Below, one piece after another: positions 15,594-23,728 of a DNA stretch of 24,432 nt. Made by a program: the position numbers and the translations under genes. The DNA lies in contig JAGXHD010000115.1 in the NCBI GenBank assembly GCA_024636395.1, positions 1-24,432 of the forward strand, read 5' to 3'. The notes below the pieces were generated by a model. That model did not search any database. It worked only from the letters and a program-made list of their open reading frames with translations, and had not been told where the DNA came from. Numbering within the stretch: position 1 is the stretch's first letter; the number at the start of each line of letters is the position of its first letter. This DNA comes from Sulfitobacter sp. Lineage in GTDB: Bacteria > Pseudomonadota > Alphaproteobacteria > Rhodobacterales > Rhodobacteraceae.

Positions 15594-16324
15594 AGCCCGC
15601 CCGCGATAAACGTCCCGTCATCGTCGAGACACAAAACCTTGCCATGCACTTCGGCGGGGTACGTGCTGTTGATCAGGTGGATTTTACGCTCTTCGACAAG
15701 GAGCTGCGCTGCTTGATAGGCCCGAACGGTGCGGGGAAATCTACGTTTTTCAAATGCCTGACCGGCCAGCTTGTGCCCAGTGCGGGCAAGGTCATCATCC
15801 GTGATGGTGAGACCACCGGCTTCGAGCCGCACGAGATTGCCAGCCTTGGTGTGGGCATCAAGACTCAGGTGCCCAACGTGTTCGACGGGCTTACGGTGGA
15901 TGAAAACATCTGGCTCTCCGCACGCCGCTGGCACGCTGCGAAACGCGCACGCGCCGTCGTGGCAGAAACGATCGAACGGTTGCAGTTGGGCGATATCCGG
16001 CGCGAGATGGTGGGCCGTCTGGCCCATGGTCAGCGCCAATGGGTCGAGCTTGGGATGGTTGTTGCGGCCGAGCCGTGGCTTGTGCTGCTCGACGAGCCTG
16101 CGGCCGGTATGACCCACGACGAGACCGCCCGCACCGCCGATCTGATCAAGGAAATCAACACGCAGGCGGCCCTGATCGTTGTGGAGCATGACATGCAGTT
16201 CATCCGCATGATCTCCAAGCAGGTCACGGTATTTCACGAGGGCCGGGTATTGATGGAAGACACGATGGACGCGATCTCGAAGGACAAGCGGGCGCGCGAA
16301 GTCTATCTGGGCAACCGGGCATGA
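15590..16324 (+). CDS. ABC transporter ATP-binding protein, LivG/UrtD type
   Basis: A 244-residue cytoplasmic ATPase of the importer. Walker A is GPNGAGKS (44-51), the signature is LAHGQRQWVELGM (144-156), close to the LSHGQKQWLEI form seen in urea-type UrtD, Walker B is LVLLDE with D168 and E169, and the switch histidine is H200 in VVEHDM. All catalytic residues are present. Start and stop both lie in 4-bp ATGA overlaps, so translation is coupled to the permease and to the ATPase-amidase fusion, which supplies the second nucleotide-binding subunit. Confidence 0.95.
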   Translation: MKPARDKRPVIVETQNLAMHFGGVRAVDQVDFTLFDKELRCLIGPNGAGKSTFFKCLTGQLVPSAGKVIIRDGETTGFEPHEIASLGVGIKTQVPNVFDGLTVDENIWLSARRWHAAKRARAVVAETIERLQLGDIRREMVGRLAHGQRQWVELGMVVAAEPWLVLLDEPAAGMTHDETARTADLIKEINTQAALIVVEHDMQFIRMISKQVTVFHEGRVLMEDTMDAISKDKRAREVYLGNRA

Positions 16325-18669
16325 GCGCGTTGCTGAAAGTGCAAGGGTTGCACGCGAGCTACGGCAGGGTTCCGGTGCTCCACGGCATTAATCTGGAGGT
16401 GACCGAGGGTGAGATCCTCGGCGTTCTGGGCCACAACGGCATGGGCAAGACTACACTGCTGAAAACGCTGATGGGGATCGTGCCAGCGAAATCGGGTCAG
16501 ATGTTGTTTGACGGCGAGGATATCACCGGGCTCAAATCATCGGGCCGGGCGCGCCTCGGGATGGGCTATGTCCCGCAGGGGCGCGGCATCTTTCCGACGC
16601 TGAGCGTACTCGACAATCTGCGAATGGGCGTGGCCGCACACCGCGTCGATGAGGCGGAAGCTGTCGAGCGCGTGATGGCCGATTTCCCCCGCCTTGAGCG
16701 TTTGCTTGGCCGCGATGGTGGAGCGCTGTCGGGCGGGGAGCAACAGCTTCTGGCGCTCGCGCGTTGTCTGATCTCGGAGCCTGATCTGATCCTGCTCGAT
16801 GAGCCGACGGAAGGCATCCAGCCCTCGATCATCGACGAGATCATTGAGCTGCTGAAGGATCTTAACCGCCGAACCGGTATTACCATCGTGCTGGTAGAGC
16901 AGAGCCTTGATTTCATCACTGCCCTCTCTGACCGCGTGCTCCTGATCCAGAAGGGCACCATCATCGGCGAGGTATCGGGCTCAGAGACCGCCAATCCAGC
17001 GCTGATTGATGAATTCACCGGCTTCGGCATGCCGGGCGGTGGCGCGAAGGCGCCAGCGCTACCGGCCAAGACCGCCGTACCTGCCACGGCAGCGAACCAC
17101 ACCCCGGCGCAGGCTCCGTCCAGCGTCCCATCCCTGACCGAAAGGATGTCTTATATGACCGTCCAGCGCCCCACCCTGAACCAGATGAAAGACGTGGTGA
17201 CCGAATTGGGCATGAGCATGTCTGATGCTCGCGTGCAGGAGTTCATCGACGTCATGCAAGGGACGCTCGACGCGTACGATGTGGTCGACAGCTTGCCCGA
17301 TTATCTGCCTCCCGTTCTCTATCCGCGCACGTCCGGCAGCCGCCCCACGGCGGAGGAAAACCCGATGAACGCGTGGTACATCAAGACCGAGATCAAGGGT
17401 GCCCCGCGCGGTCCACTGCTGGGGCGCAAGGTCGCTCTCAAGGATAACGTCTGCCTCGCAGGCGTGCCAATGATGAACGGTGCGTCGACGCTCAAGGGGT
17501 ATACACCTGATCTGGATGCCACCATCGTGACGCGCCTTCTGGATGCAGGTGCCACCATCGCGGGCAAGGCGCATTGCGAGTATTTCTGCCTCTCGGGTGG
17601 TTCTCACACCAACGCTACCGGGCCGGTCCACAACCCGCATAAGCACGGGTATTCGGCGGGCGGATCTTCATCCGGCTCCGGCGCACTCGTCGGGTCGGGG
17701 GAGATCGAGTTGGCCATCGGTGGCGATCAGGGTGGCTCGATCCGGATGCCCGCGTCTTTCTGCGGCTGCTACGGAATGAAGCCCACGCATGGTCTGGTGC
17801 CTTACTCCGGCGTGATGCCGATCGAGACGACGATCGACCACGTGGGGCCGATGACCACTAATGTGATGGACAATGCCCTGATGCTCGAAGTGCTCGCGGG
17901 CGCCGATGGCCTCGATCCACGCCAGTACGATGTGCAGACGGACCGTTATACCGCCGCCGTCGGACGCGGGGTGTCGGGGCTGCGTATCGGTGTGATCAAG
18001 GAGGGATACGGGCAGGCGGGCGGCGAAGATGATGTGAACGACAAAGTCCGTGCGGCCGCCGAAACCCTGCGTCGTCTGGGGGCGACCCTGGACGAGATAT
18101 CCGTGCCATGGCACAATCATGGCACGGCGATCTGGACCCCCATCGCGCTTGAAGGCCTCACCCAGCAGATGATGCTGGGCAACGGGATGGGCACCGGCTG
18201 GGAGGGGCTCTATACGACGTCGTTGCAAGAATACCATTCTAACTGGCGTACCCGCGCAGATGAGCTGAGCGATACCCTCAAGATCTCGATGCTGGTGGGC
18301 CAGTATCATCTCAAACACACGCGCGGGCGCTATTACGCCAAGGCGCAGAACCTGTCGCGGCAGCTGCGCGATGAGTTCAACAAGGTATTCGCCTCCTACG
18401 ACCTGCTGCTGACGCCCACCACGCCGATGAAGGCGCAGCCCATCCCGCCTGCTGATGCCTCGCTGGAGTTGTGGTGCCACCGCGCCTTCGAAATGCTCGG
18501 CAACACTGCGCCCTTCGATGTGACAGGCCATCCTGCCATGTCCATCCCGTGCGGCATGTCCGACGGGTTACCCGTAGGGCTGCAGATCATCGGCCGACGC
18601 TACGATGAAAGCACGATCTATCGGGCCGCCTCCGCGTTCGAGCAGGCGGGCGATTGGCGCGGGATGTAG
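16321..18669 (+). CDS. ABC transporter ATPase (LivF/UrtE type) fused to amidase-signature amidase
   Basis: A single 782-codon frame encodes two complete enzymes. Residues 1-237 are a UrtE-like ATPase: Walker A GHNGMGKT (37-44), signature LSGGEQQLLALAR (136-148), Walker B with D160 and E161, and DEPTEGIQPSII, typical of urea/amide transporters. Residues 238-278 form a Gly/Pro/Ala-rich linker. Residues 279-782 are a full-length amidase resembling Rhodococcus enantioselective amidase (GRKVALKDN, MMNGA, GPVHNP, YSAGGSSSGSGALV, GGDQGGSIRMPA, NTAPFDVTGHPAMSIP). The Ser-cisSer-Lys triad is K374, S449, S473, with the same 75 and 24 spacing as in fatty acid amide hydrolase (142, 217, 241). An SD-like AAAGGA precedes internal ATG 17155, so free amidase may also be made. 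The fusion would place hydrolysis at the cytoplasmic mouth of the importer. The CoA ligase gene follows 7 bp later. An assembly error is unlikely because the linker reads as coding. Confidence 0.9.
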   Translation: MSALLKVQGLHASYGRVPVLHGINLEVTEGEILGVLGHNGMGKTTLLKTLMGIVPAKSGQMLFDGEDITGLKSSGRARLGMGYVPQGRGIFPTLSVLDNLRMGVAAHRVDEAEAVERVMADFPRLERLLGRDGGALSGGEQQLLALARCLISEPDLILLDEPTEGIQPSIIDEIIELLKDLNRRTGITIVLVEQSLDFITALSDRVLLIQKGTIIGEVSGSETANPALIDEFTGFGMPGGGAKAPALPAKTAVPATAANHTPAQAPSSVPSLTERMSYMTVQRPTLNQMKDVVTELGMSMSDARVQEFIDVMQGTLDAYDVVDSLPDYLPPVLYPRTSGSRPTAEENPMNAWYIKTEIKGAPRGPLLGRKVALKDNVCLAGVPMMNGASTLKGYTPDLDATIVTRLLDAGATIAGKAHCEYFCLSGGSHTNATGPVHNPHKHGYSAGGSSSGSGALVGSGEIELAIGGDQGGSIRMPASFCGCYGMKPTHGLVPYSGVMPIETTIDHVGPMTTNVMDNALMLEVLAGADGLDPRQYDVQTDRYTAAVGRGVSGLRIGVIKEGYGQAGGEDDVNDKVRAAAETLRRLGATLDEISVPWHNHGTAIWTPIALEGLTQQMMLGNGMGTGWEGLYTTSLQEYHSNWRTRADELSDTLKISMLVGQYHLKHTRGRYYAKAQNLSRQLRDEFNKVFASYDLLLTPTTPMKAQPIPPADASLELWCHRAFEMLGNTAPFDVTGHPAMSIPCGMSDGLPVGLQIIGRRYDESTIYRAASAFEQAGDWRGM
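17141..17157 (+). promoter_or_regulatory. Possible internal ribosome-binding site and start for free amidase
   Basis: AAAGGA (17141-17146) lies 8 nt before the in-frame ATG at 17155 (residue 279, MTVQRP), exactly at the linker-amidase junction. Another in-frame ATG at 17146 overlaps the purine run. It may be the retained start of an ancestral separate amidase gene and could still produce a 504-residue free enzyme. Confidence 0.45.
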
Positions 18670-18676
18670 TGCTGCG

Positions 18677-20365
18677 ATGACACACCCCATCGGCGGGCTG
18701 TCACATGTCCGCGGCAGCACCGAGCGCCCCTTGATCGACGCGACGATCCCCGGCTTCATGGCACAGGTGCGGCAGCGCTACGGATCGCACACCGCGGCTG
18801 TTTTTTGCGAAACCGGAGAGCGGTGGAGCTACGATGATCTGCTCCGAAGGGTCGACAGGTTCGCGGCGGGGCTCCTGTCCATCGGTGTCTACAAAGGAGA
18901 CCGGGTAGGCATCTGGTCGCCCAACCGGCCCGAGTGGGTGCTGGCGCAGTTCGCCACCGCGCGGATCGGTGCGATCTTGGTGAACATAAATCCGTCCTAC
19001 CAAACGGCCGAGCTGGAATACGCCCTTTGCCACGCCGGTGTCAGCACGCTGATCACCGCCACTGAGCATCACGGCTCCGATTACCTCGACAAGCTGCGCA
19101 GCCTGGCGCCTGAGCTTGCTACCGCGCGGCCGGGCGATCTGCGCGCATCCCGACTGCCGGATCTGCGGCGCATCGTGCAGCTGGGGCCTGATCCCATAGC
19201 GGGCGCGCTGTCATTCGATGAAGTGATGGCGCGCGGCGGCGCGGCACCCAAATCGCGGCTCGATGGGATTACAGCGGGGTTGTTTCCGGACGATGCGATC
19301 AACATCCAGTTCACCTCCGGCACCACCGGCCGCCCCAAAGGTGCGACGCTGAGCCACCGCAGCATCATCAACAACGCAATTTCCTGCGCCCGTGCGATGC
19401 GGCTGACGCCGCAGGATGCACTGTGTATTCCCGTGCCGCTTTATCATTGCTTCGGGATGGTGCTCGGCACGCTTGCGGCGGTGGCCTACGGCGCAAAGAT
19501 GGTTTTCCCCGGTGCGGGCTTCGATCCGCTGGCGACGCTTCGGGCGGTGGAGGACGAGCGCTGCACCGCGCTGCACGGCGTGCCCACCATGTTTGCAGCG
19601 ATGCTGGATCACGCTGATTTCGGCAATTTTGATCTGCGCAGTTTGCGCACGGGCATCATGGCCGGTGCGATCTGTCCCGCGCCCCTGATGCAGCGCGTGA
19701 TGCATGACATGCATTGCAGCGAGATCACCATCGCTTACGGCATGACGGAGACGAGCCCGGTGTCGTTCCAGTCAGCCACCGATGATCCCCCCGCGCGCCG
19801 GGTTGCGACAGTGGGGCGGATCCAGCCGCATGTGGAATGCCGCGTGATCGGCGAGGATGGTCAGACGCTCCCCGTGGGTGAGCAGGGCCAGTTGCTCACT
19901 CGCGGCTATCTGGTGATGAAAGGCTACTGGAACGATCCAGAGGCCACCGCTGACGTGATCCGGGACGGTTGGATGCACACTGGCGATCTGGCGACGATCC
20001 ATACGCAGGGATATTGTCAGATCACTGGCCGCGTCGGTGATATGCTGATCCGGGGCGGCGAGAACATCTATCCTGCCGAGATCGAGGCGCTGTTGCTCGA
20101 CCACCCCGATATCTTGCAGGCACAAGTTTTTGGTATCCCCGATACGCGGCTGGGCGAGGAGGTCGCGGCGTGGATCATCGTCCGGCCCGGCGCGGCGCTG
20201 GACGCAGGCACGCTCATTGATTGGTGCAGGGACCGGATCGCACGCTTCAAGGTGCCGCGCCACATACGCTTCGTCCGCGACCTGCCGCTCACTGCGACGG
20301 GCAAGCCGCAGAAATTCAAGATGCGGGCGGAAATGTGCAAAGATATGGGATTGATAGAACCCTAA
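18677..20365 (+). CDS. Acyl-CoA synthetase (AMP-binding, class I adenylate-forming)
   Basis: A 562-residue acyl-CoA ligase that activates a carboxylic acid as acyl-AMP and then as CoA thioester. Motifs are complete: FTSGTTGRPKG (212-222), YGMTETSP (354-361), GWMHTGDLA, RVGDMLIRGGENIYPAEIE hinge region, and the C-terminal catalytic lysine K543 in TATGKPQK. ATG 18677 is chosen; the frame reaches back to 18605 but that part overlaps the amidase gene. It starts 7 bp after the fusion gene, so the likely job is to activate the acid freed by the amidase. Substrate class (medium-chain fatty, aryl or other acid) is not readable. Its stop overlaps that of the convergent dehydrogenase by 4 bp. Confidence 0.93.
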   Translation: MTHPIGGLSHVRGSTERPLIDATIPGFMAQVRQRYGSHTAAVFCETGERWSYDDLLRRVDRFAAGLLSIGVYKGDRVGIWSPNRPEWVLAQFATARIGAILVNINPSYQTAELEYALCHAGVSTLITATEHHGSDYLDKLRSLAPELATARPGDLRASRLPDLRRIVQLGPDPIAGALSFDEVMARGGAAPKSRLDGITAGLFPDDAINIQFTSGTTGRPKGATLSHRSIINNAISCARAMRLTPQDALCIPVPLYHCFGMVLGTLAAVAYGAKMVFPGAGFDPLATLRAVEDERCTALHGVPTMFAAMLDHADFGNFDLRSLRTGIMAGAICPAPLMQRVMHDMHCSEITIAYGMTETSPVSFQSATDDPPARRVATVGRIQPHVECRVIGEDGQTLPVGEQGQLLTRGYLVMKGYWNDPEATADVIRDGWMHTGDLATIHTQGYCQITGRVGDMLIRGGENIYPAEIEALLLDHPDILQAQVFGIPDTRLGEEVAAWIIVRPGAALDAGTLIDWCRDRIARFKVPRHIRFVRDLPLTATGKPQKFKMRAEMCKDMGLIEP

Positions 20366-21123
20366 AGCTGCACGCCCTTCGTGAGCGCCCCGTCGATCAC
20401 CAGATTGGTGCCGGAGGTGAAGCTAGATGCAGGGCTCGCCAGAAACACCACTCCGCGCGCGATCTCTTCGGGGGCGGCCATGCGGCCAATAGGGTTCATG
20501 CCGAGTGCTTCGCTGAACAACTCCGCATTGTTCTGCTCGATGTTCTCCCAGATGCCGCCTGCAAAATAGGTATTGCCCGGTGATACGGTATTGGCGCGGA
20601 TGCCCTTGGGCGCGAGCTTCATCGCCTGCCCTTGGGCGTAATGCACCAAGGCGGCCTTGAACGCGCCGTAGGCGGGGCCGGTAAAGTCAATCTCGCGCCC
20701 CGAGACGGAGGAGACGAGCGTGATCGAGGCCGCCTTCGATTTCTCCAGAAATGGCATCGCGGCGTTCACGAGCCGTACGGAGTGCATCATATCGACGCCA
20801 AATCCCGCCTCCCAAGCGGCCTCATCGTCGCCCACGGCAAGGGCGGAGACATTTGCCACCACCATGTCGATCCCGCCGAGAGCCGCAGCTGAATCCGTGA
20901 CCCATGATTTCAGCGCGTGTTTGTCAGCTACATCTACACCGCGACCGATGGCGTTCACGCCATGCTTCTTCAAAACCTCGATCGTGTCGGTCACCCCGGC
21001 GCTGTCGCGCGCGCAGATGGCCACGTTCGCGCCCTCCTGGGCGAATATCTCGGCGCAATGGCGGCCGATGCCTTTGGTGCCACCCGTTATCAGAACGTTC
21101 AGCCCTTTGAGACCCAGATCCAT
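20362..21123 (-). CDS. Short-chain dehydrogenase/reductase (SDR)
   Basis: A 253-residue classical SDR oxidoreductase. The cofactor motif TGGTKGIG lies at residues 13-20, the catalytic set is S139, Y152 and K156 (YGAFK), and the structural NAG motif is replaced by NVS (91-93). D64 (GVDVAD) marks the usual adenine-contact position. R39 after the second strand hints at NADP(H) use, though weakly. It is the last gene of a minus-strand operon; AAGGGG of its ribosome-binding site overlaps the stop of the acetamidase gene. Its role may be redox processing of the alcohol or ketone product of the amide pathway, an inference from position. The stop codon overlaps the CoA ligase stop on the other strand. 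Confidence 0.92.
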   Translation of the reverse strand: MDLGLKGLNVLITGGTKGIGRHCAEIFAQEGANVAICARDSAGVTDTIEVLKKHGVNAIGRGVDVADKHALKSWVTDSAAALGGIDMVVANVSALAVGDDEAAWEAGFGVDMMHSVRLVNAAMPFLEKSKAASITLVSSVSGREIDFTGPAYGAFKAALVHYAQGQAMKLAPKGIRANTVSPGNTYFAGGIWENIEQNNAELFSEALGMNPIGRMAAPEEIARGVVFLASPASSFTSGTNLVIDGALTKGVQL

Positions 21124-21133
21124 ATTCTACCCC

Positions 21134-22123
21134 TTATTGTTCGATGTATTTCTTGAGGATGGATGCCCCGAGTGTGTATTTCGGATCGACCATGTTCCCT
21201 ACGCGCATTTTTCCCGCCTGTGTGGCGAGGAAATAGGCCTCTGATTCCTCAAAACCGTAATCCTCCACCAGCCAGCGCACCAGATCGCGGTAGGCCATGC
21301 GGGCGGCATCTTCCATCGGGCGCGCGCTGCCCAACGACATGATGAACTCTTCCGTCTCGATCCGCACGCCGGGGATCGACCAGCCTTTGATCAAGTCGAT
21401 CTGCACCGTCACGGTCGCGGGAATTTCGACCGCGACCCCGCACAGCTCACCGTCGCCCTGACGGCCGTGGCAATCCCCGATGAAGAAATGCGCATCTTTG
21501 CGCTGGACGGGGAAATAGATCACCGCACCGGGCGCCACGTCGGGGCAATCCATATTGCCGCCCCAATAGTCTGGCTGAAGCGAACTCACGGCTTCGATTT
21601 CGGGGCTCACACCCATCGTGCCCACAAAAGGCTCGTAGGGCAGGGTGACGCGGTCGGAGAATTTAACCCCGCCCTCGGGTGTGACTTCCATTTTTTTCAC
21701 GCGCTCCGCCATGGGCGCGTTCAGCAACATATTCATGTCCGCCACCAGCGCCCCGAAGCCCGGGATCAACGCTGTCGTGCCCGCAGGTTGCGGCCCGCGC
21801 GGCAGCAACGAGTGGATGTGAACGGCCAATACGTCGCCCTTCTCCGCGCCCTCGACTGCGATAGGGCCGTTTTGCGGGTTCACGAACGGCATGTTGAGGA
21901 CCTTGGATGGCAGGTCCGCTTCTGTCTTGATCGCGCCACCGAAGGCGTCAAGGGTTTCCACCTCGACCACATCGCCGGGTGCGATGCGCATCACGGGCTC
22001 GGCGTAGGGGCCGTAGACGTAGTGGAATTCGCCCTGATCCTCTTCGCTCAACCGGTGCTTCGCGCCCGGCTTACCCTGCGCCACGGCGTTGCGGCCCATG
22101 ATCGAGTGTTCGGTCCATCCCAT
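21134..22123 (-). CDS. Acetamidase/formamidase family protein
   Basis: A 329-residue member of the FmdA/AmdA family, which hydrolyses formamide, acetamide or related small amides to the acid and ammonia. Family features are GDVLAVHIHSLLP (H102, H104), the HFFIGDCHGRQGDGELCGVAVE block with H219, PGVRIET and the C-terminal YKDLV-like AYRDLVRWLVEDYGF followed by YFLATQAGKMRVGNMVDPKYT. AAGGAG lies 6 nt before ATG 22123. The operon partners (a second amidase upstream, SDR downstream, gaps of 28 and 10 bp) agree with amide breakdown. The variant Cys in GDCH, where I recall Gly or Ala being more common, is noted but not interpreted. Substrate unverified. Confidence 0.92.
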   Translation of the reverse strand: MGWTEHSIMGRNAVAQGKPGAKHRLSEEDQGEFHYVYGPYAEPVMRIAPGDVVEVETLDAFGGAIKTEADLPSKVLNMPFVNPQNGPIAVEGAEKGDVLAVHIHSLLPRGPQPAGTTALIPGFGALVADMNMLLNAPMAERVKKMEVTPEGGVKFSDRVTLPYEPFVGTMGVSPEIEAVSSLQPDYWGGNMDCPDVAPGAVIYFPVQRKDAHFFIGDCHGRQGDGELCGVAVEIPATVTVQIDLIKGWSIPGVRIETEEFIMSLGSARPMEDAARMAYRDLVRWLVEDYGFEESEAYFLATQAGKMRVGNMVDPKYTLGASILKKYIEQ

Positions 22124-22151
22124 GTCGGTCTCCTTGTCCTGCGGTTCTTGG

Positions 22152-23555
22152 TCAGTCTATGTCCGGCTGGCGGCGGTGCCAATCGGTGATGCTCTGGTAG
22201 GCAGCTGCTGCGCGGATGACTGTCGCCTCGCTCAGATGCTGGCCGACAAGCTGCATGCTCAGAGGCATCCCGTCCGTATCCAATCCGTTGGGCAGCGTGA
22301 TCGTTGGGCTACCGGAGAAATCGAATGGTGCAGTATACCGCATGATCGACAACAGGACTTCGGGATCACTGCCATAATCGTCCATGTCCGACAGGCGCGG
22401 TGTCCGTGTGGTCATGGTGGGACAGATCATGCAATCGACGGAGCCGAGCATCGCGGCGAGCGCGTTCGTGAACGCCACCCGCAAGTGCTGCCCCTGCGCG
22501 GCCTGCATCCCGGTCGTCGCATGTCCCTCGTCGATCAACTGTGCGAGGTCGGCGCCGTATTCATCCGCCCTGGCGGGATATGTCTCGCTGTGGGCCACGG
22601 CGGTCTCGATGGCGCACATCGCGATCCATCTCGAGACGAGATCTTCATATGGTGGTAGGGTCACATCGACGATACGCGCGCCCAGATCCTCGAAAACCCT
22701 GATCGCGTCTTCGAGCGCCGCTGCAACCTGCGGATCGACCCCGTCAAAGCAATAGGCTCGGTCAATCCCGATACGCATATCACGCACGCCTGCGCCGATC
22801 TCGGCAGAATACTTTGGCACCGGCACATCGAGCGAAGTGGGGTCGTTCGCGTCCCAGCCCGCGATGACCTGCAATATAGCTGCACAATCTGCCGCCGAAC
22901 GCGCCATCGGTCCGATGTGATCAAGCGTATCGGCCAGTGCGAAAACACCGTGGCGGCTCACCCGGCCCCAGGTTGGCTTGATCCCCGTGAGCCCGGCAGC
23001 CGCACAGGGATACCGGATCGAGCCTCCGGTATCGCTGCCCAGCGAGGCGAAGCACAGACCTGCCGCAGTCGCCGACCCCGAGCCGCTCGACGAGGAACCG
23101 ACCCAATGCGCGACACTCCAGGGATTGAGAGGCGCCGGGATGCTGGGGTGATGGCCGGTATAGGCACCTTCGGTCATCGACAATTTGCCGAGGATGACGG
23201 CGCCCGCCATTTCCAGCCGGTCAACGACTGTCGCGTTGTAGGGCGCCATGAAATCCTTGTGGATCGTGGTGCCTGCGCGGGTCGGCGCGTATATGGTGTA
23301 GCACAGATCCTTGACCGCGATCGGCACGCCGTGCAGCGCGCCGCGCGAAAGACCGTTGGCAATGTCCGCGTCTGCAGCGCGCGCCTGTGCCAGCGCGCGA
23401 CCGGCGCAGATATGGCTGTAGCTATGTAGCTGCGGATCCACAGCCTCGATGCGCGCCAGCATCACCTCCGTCAGCTCCAGGGATGTCAAATGGCCTTTCC
23501 GGATCATGCTGCTGATTTCGGTCAGGCTTTTAAAATGCTGGGGCCGTGTGGTCAT
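22152..23555 (-). CDS. Amidase-signature family amidase
   Basis: A 467-residue amidase (GatA-like fold). Counting from the 5'-most TTG at 23600, the triad is K97 (GVPIAVKD), S170 in VGSSSSGSG and S194 in SDTGGSIRYP, with the family 24-residue cisSer-Ser spacing; subtract 15 for numbering from ATG 23555. The first glycine of the usual GGSS is followed by Ser here. The extension before ATG 23555 (MMQLLFRSVTQADAS) does not look like family sequence, and AGGCGG lies about 9 nt before 23555, so that start is preferred; ATG 23597 is possible. It is only distantly similar to the fused amidase. It heads the minus-strand operon with the acetamidase and SDR. It is not a GatA of tRNA amidation in this context, since no gatB or gatC is near. 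Substrate unknown. Confidence 0.9.
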   Translation of the reverse strand: MTTRPQHFKSLTEISSMIRKGHLTSLELTEVMLARIEAVDPQLHSYSHICAGRALAQARAADADIANGLSRGALHGVPIAVKDLCYTIYAPTRAGTTIHKDFMAPYNATVVDRLEMAGAVILGKLSMTEGAYTGHHPSIPAPLNPWSVAHWVGSSSSGSGSATAAGLCFASLGSDTGGSIRYPCAAAGLTGIKPTWGRVSRHGVFALADTLDHIGPMARSAADCAAILQVIAGWDANDPTSLDVPVPKYSAEIGAGVRDMRIGIDRAYCFDGVDPQVAAALEDAIRVFEDLGARIVDVTLPPYEDLVSRWIAMCAIETAVAHSETYPARADEYGADLAQLIDEGHATTGMQAAQGQHLRVAFTNALAAMLGSVDCMICPTMTTRTPRLSDMDDYGSDPEVLLSIMRYTAPFDFSGSPTITLPNGLDTDGMPLSMQLVGQHLSEATVIRAAAAYQSITDWHRRQPDID

Positions 23556-23728
23556 CGATGCGTCCGCCTGTGTGACGCTCCGGAACAGGAGCTGCATCAA
23601 TTAATCATGAGGCCGATTTGAAATGCAACAGGCGGCTTCGGTATTGGGCACTACCCGGGCAGAGCCGCTGCTATATTAGGCGCAGGGGGCTGTCGATTCT
23701 TAAGGCGCGCCGCGCAGAACCGCCTGCA

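Noticed and set aside
16321..18669. Fusion as a sequencing frameshift or assembly artefact
   Set aside because: Both domains and the linker are in one frame with no stop, linker codons look coding, and the neighbours overlap normally. Still worth confirming by independent sequence.
22152..23555. GatA subunit of tRNA amidotransferase
   Set aside because: No gatB or gatC neighbours, and the operon contains acetamidase and SDR genes, so a catabolic amidase fits better.
23601..23728. Terminator for the glycosyltransferase gene
   Set aside because: Only loose complementarity (GCGGCT/AGCCGC with a long loop) and no U-run; no convincing terminator seen.
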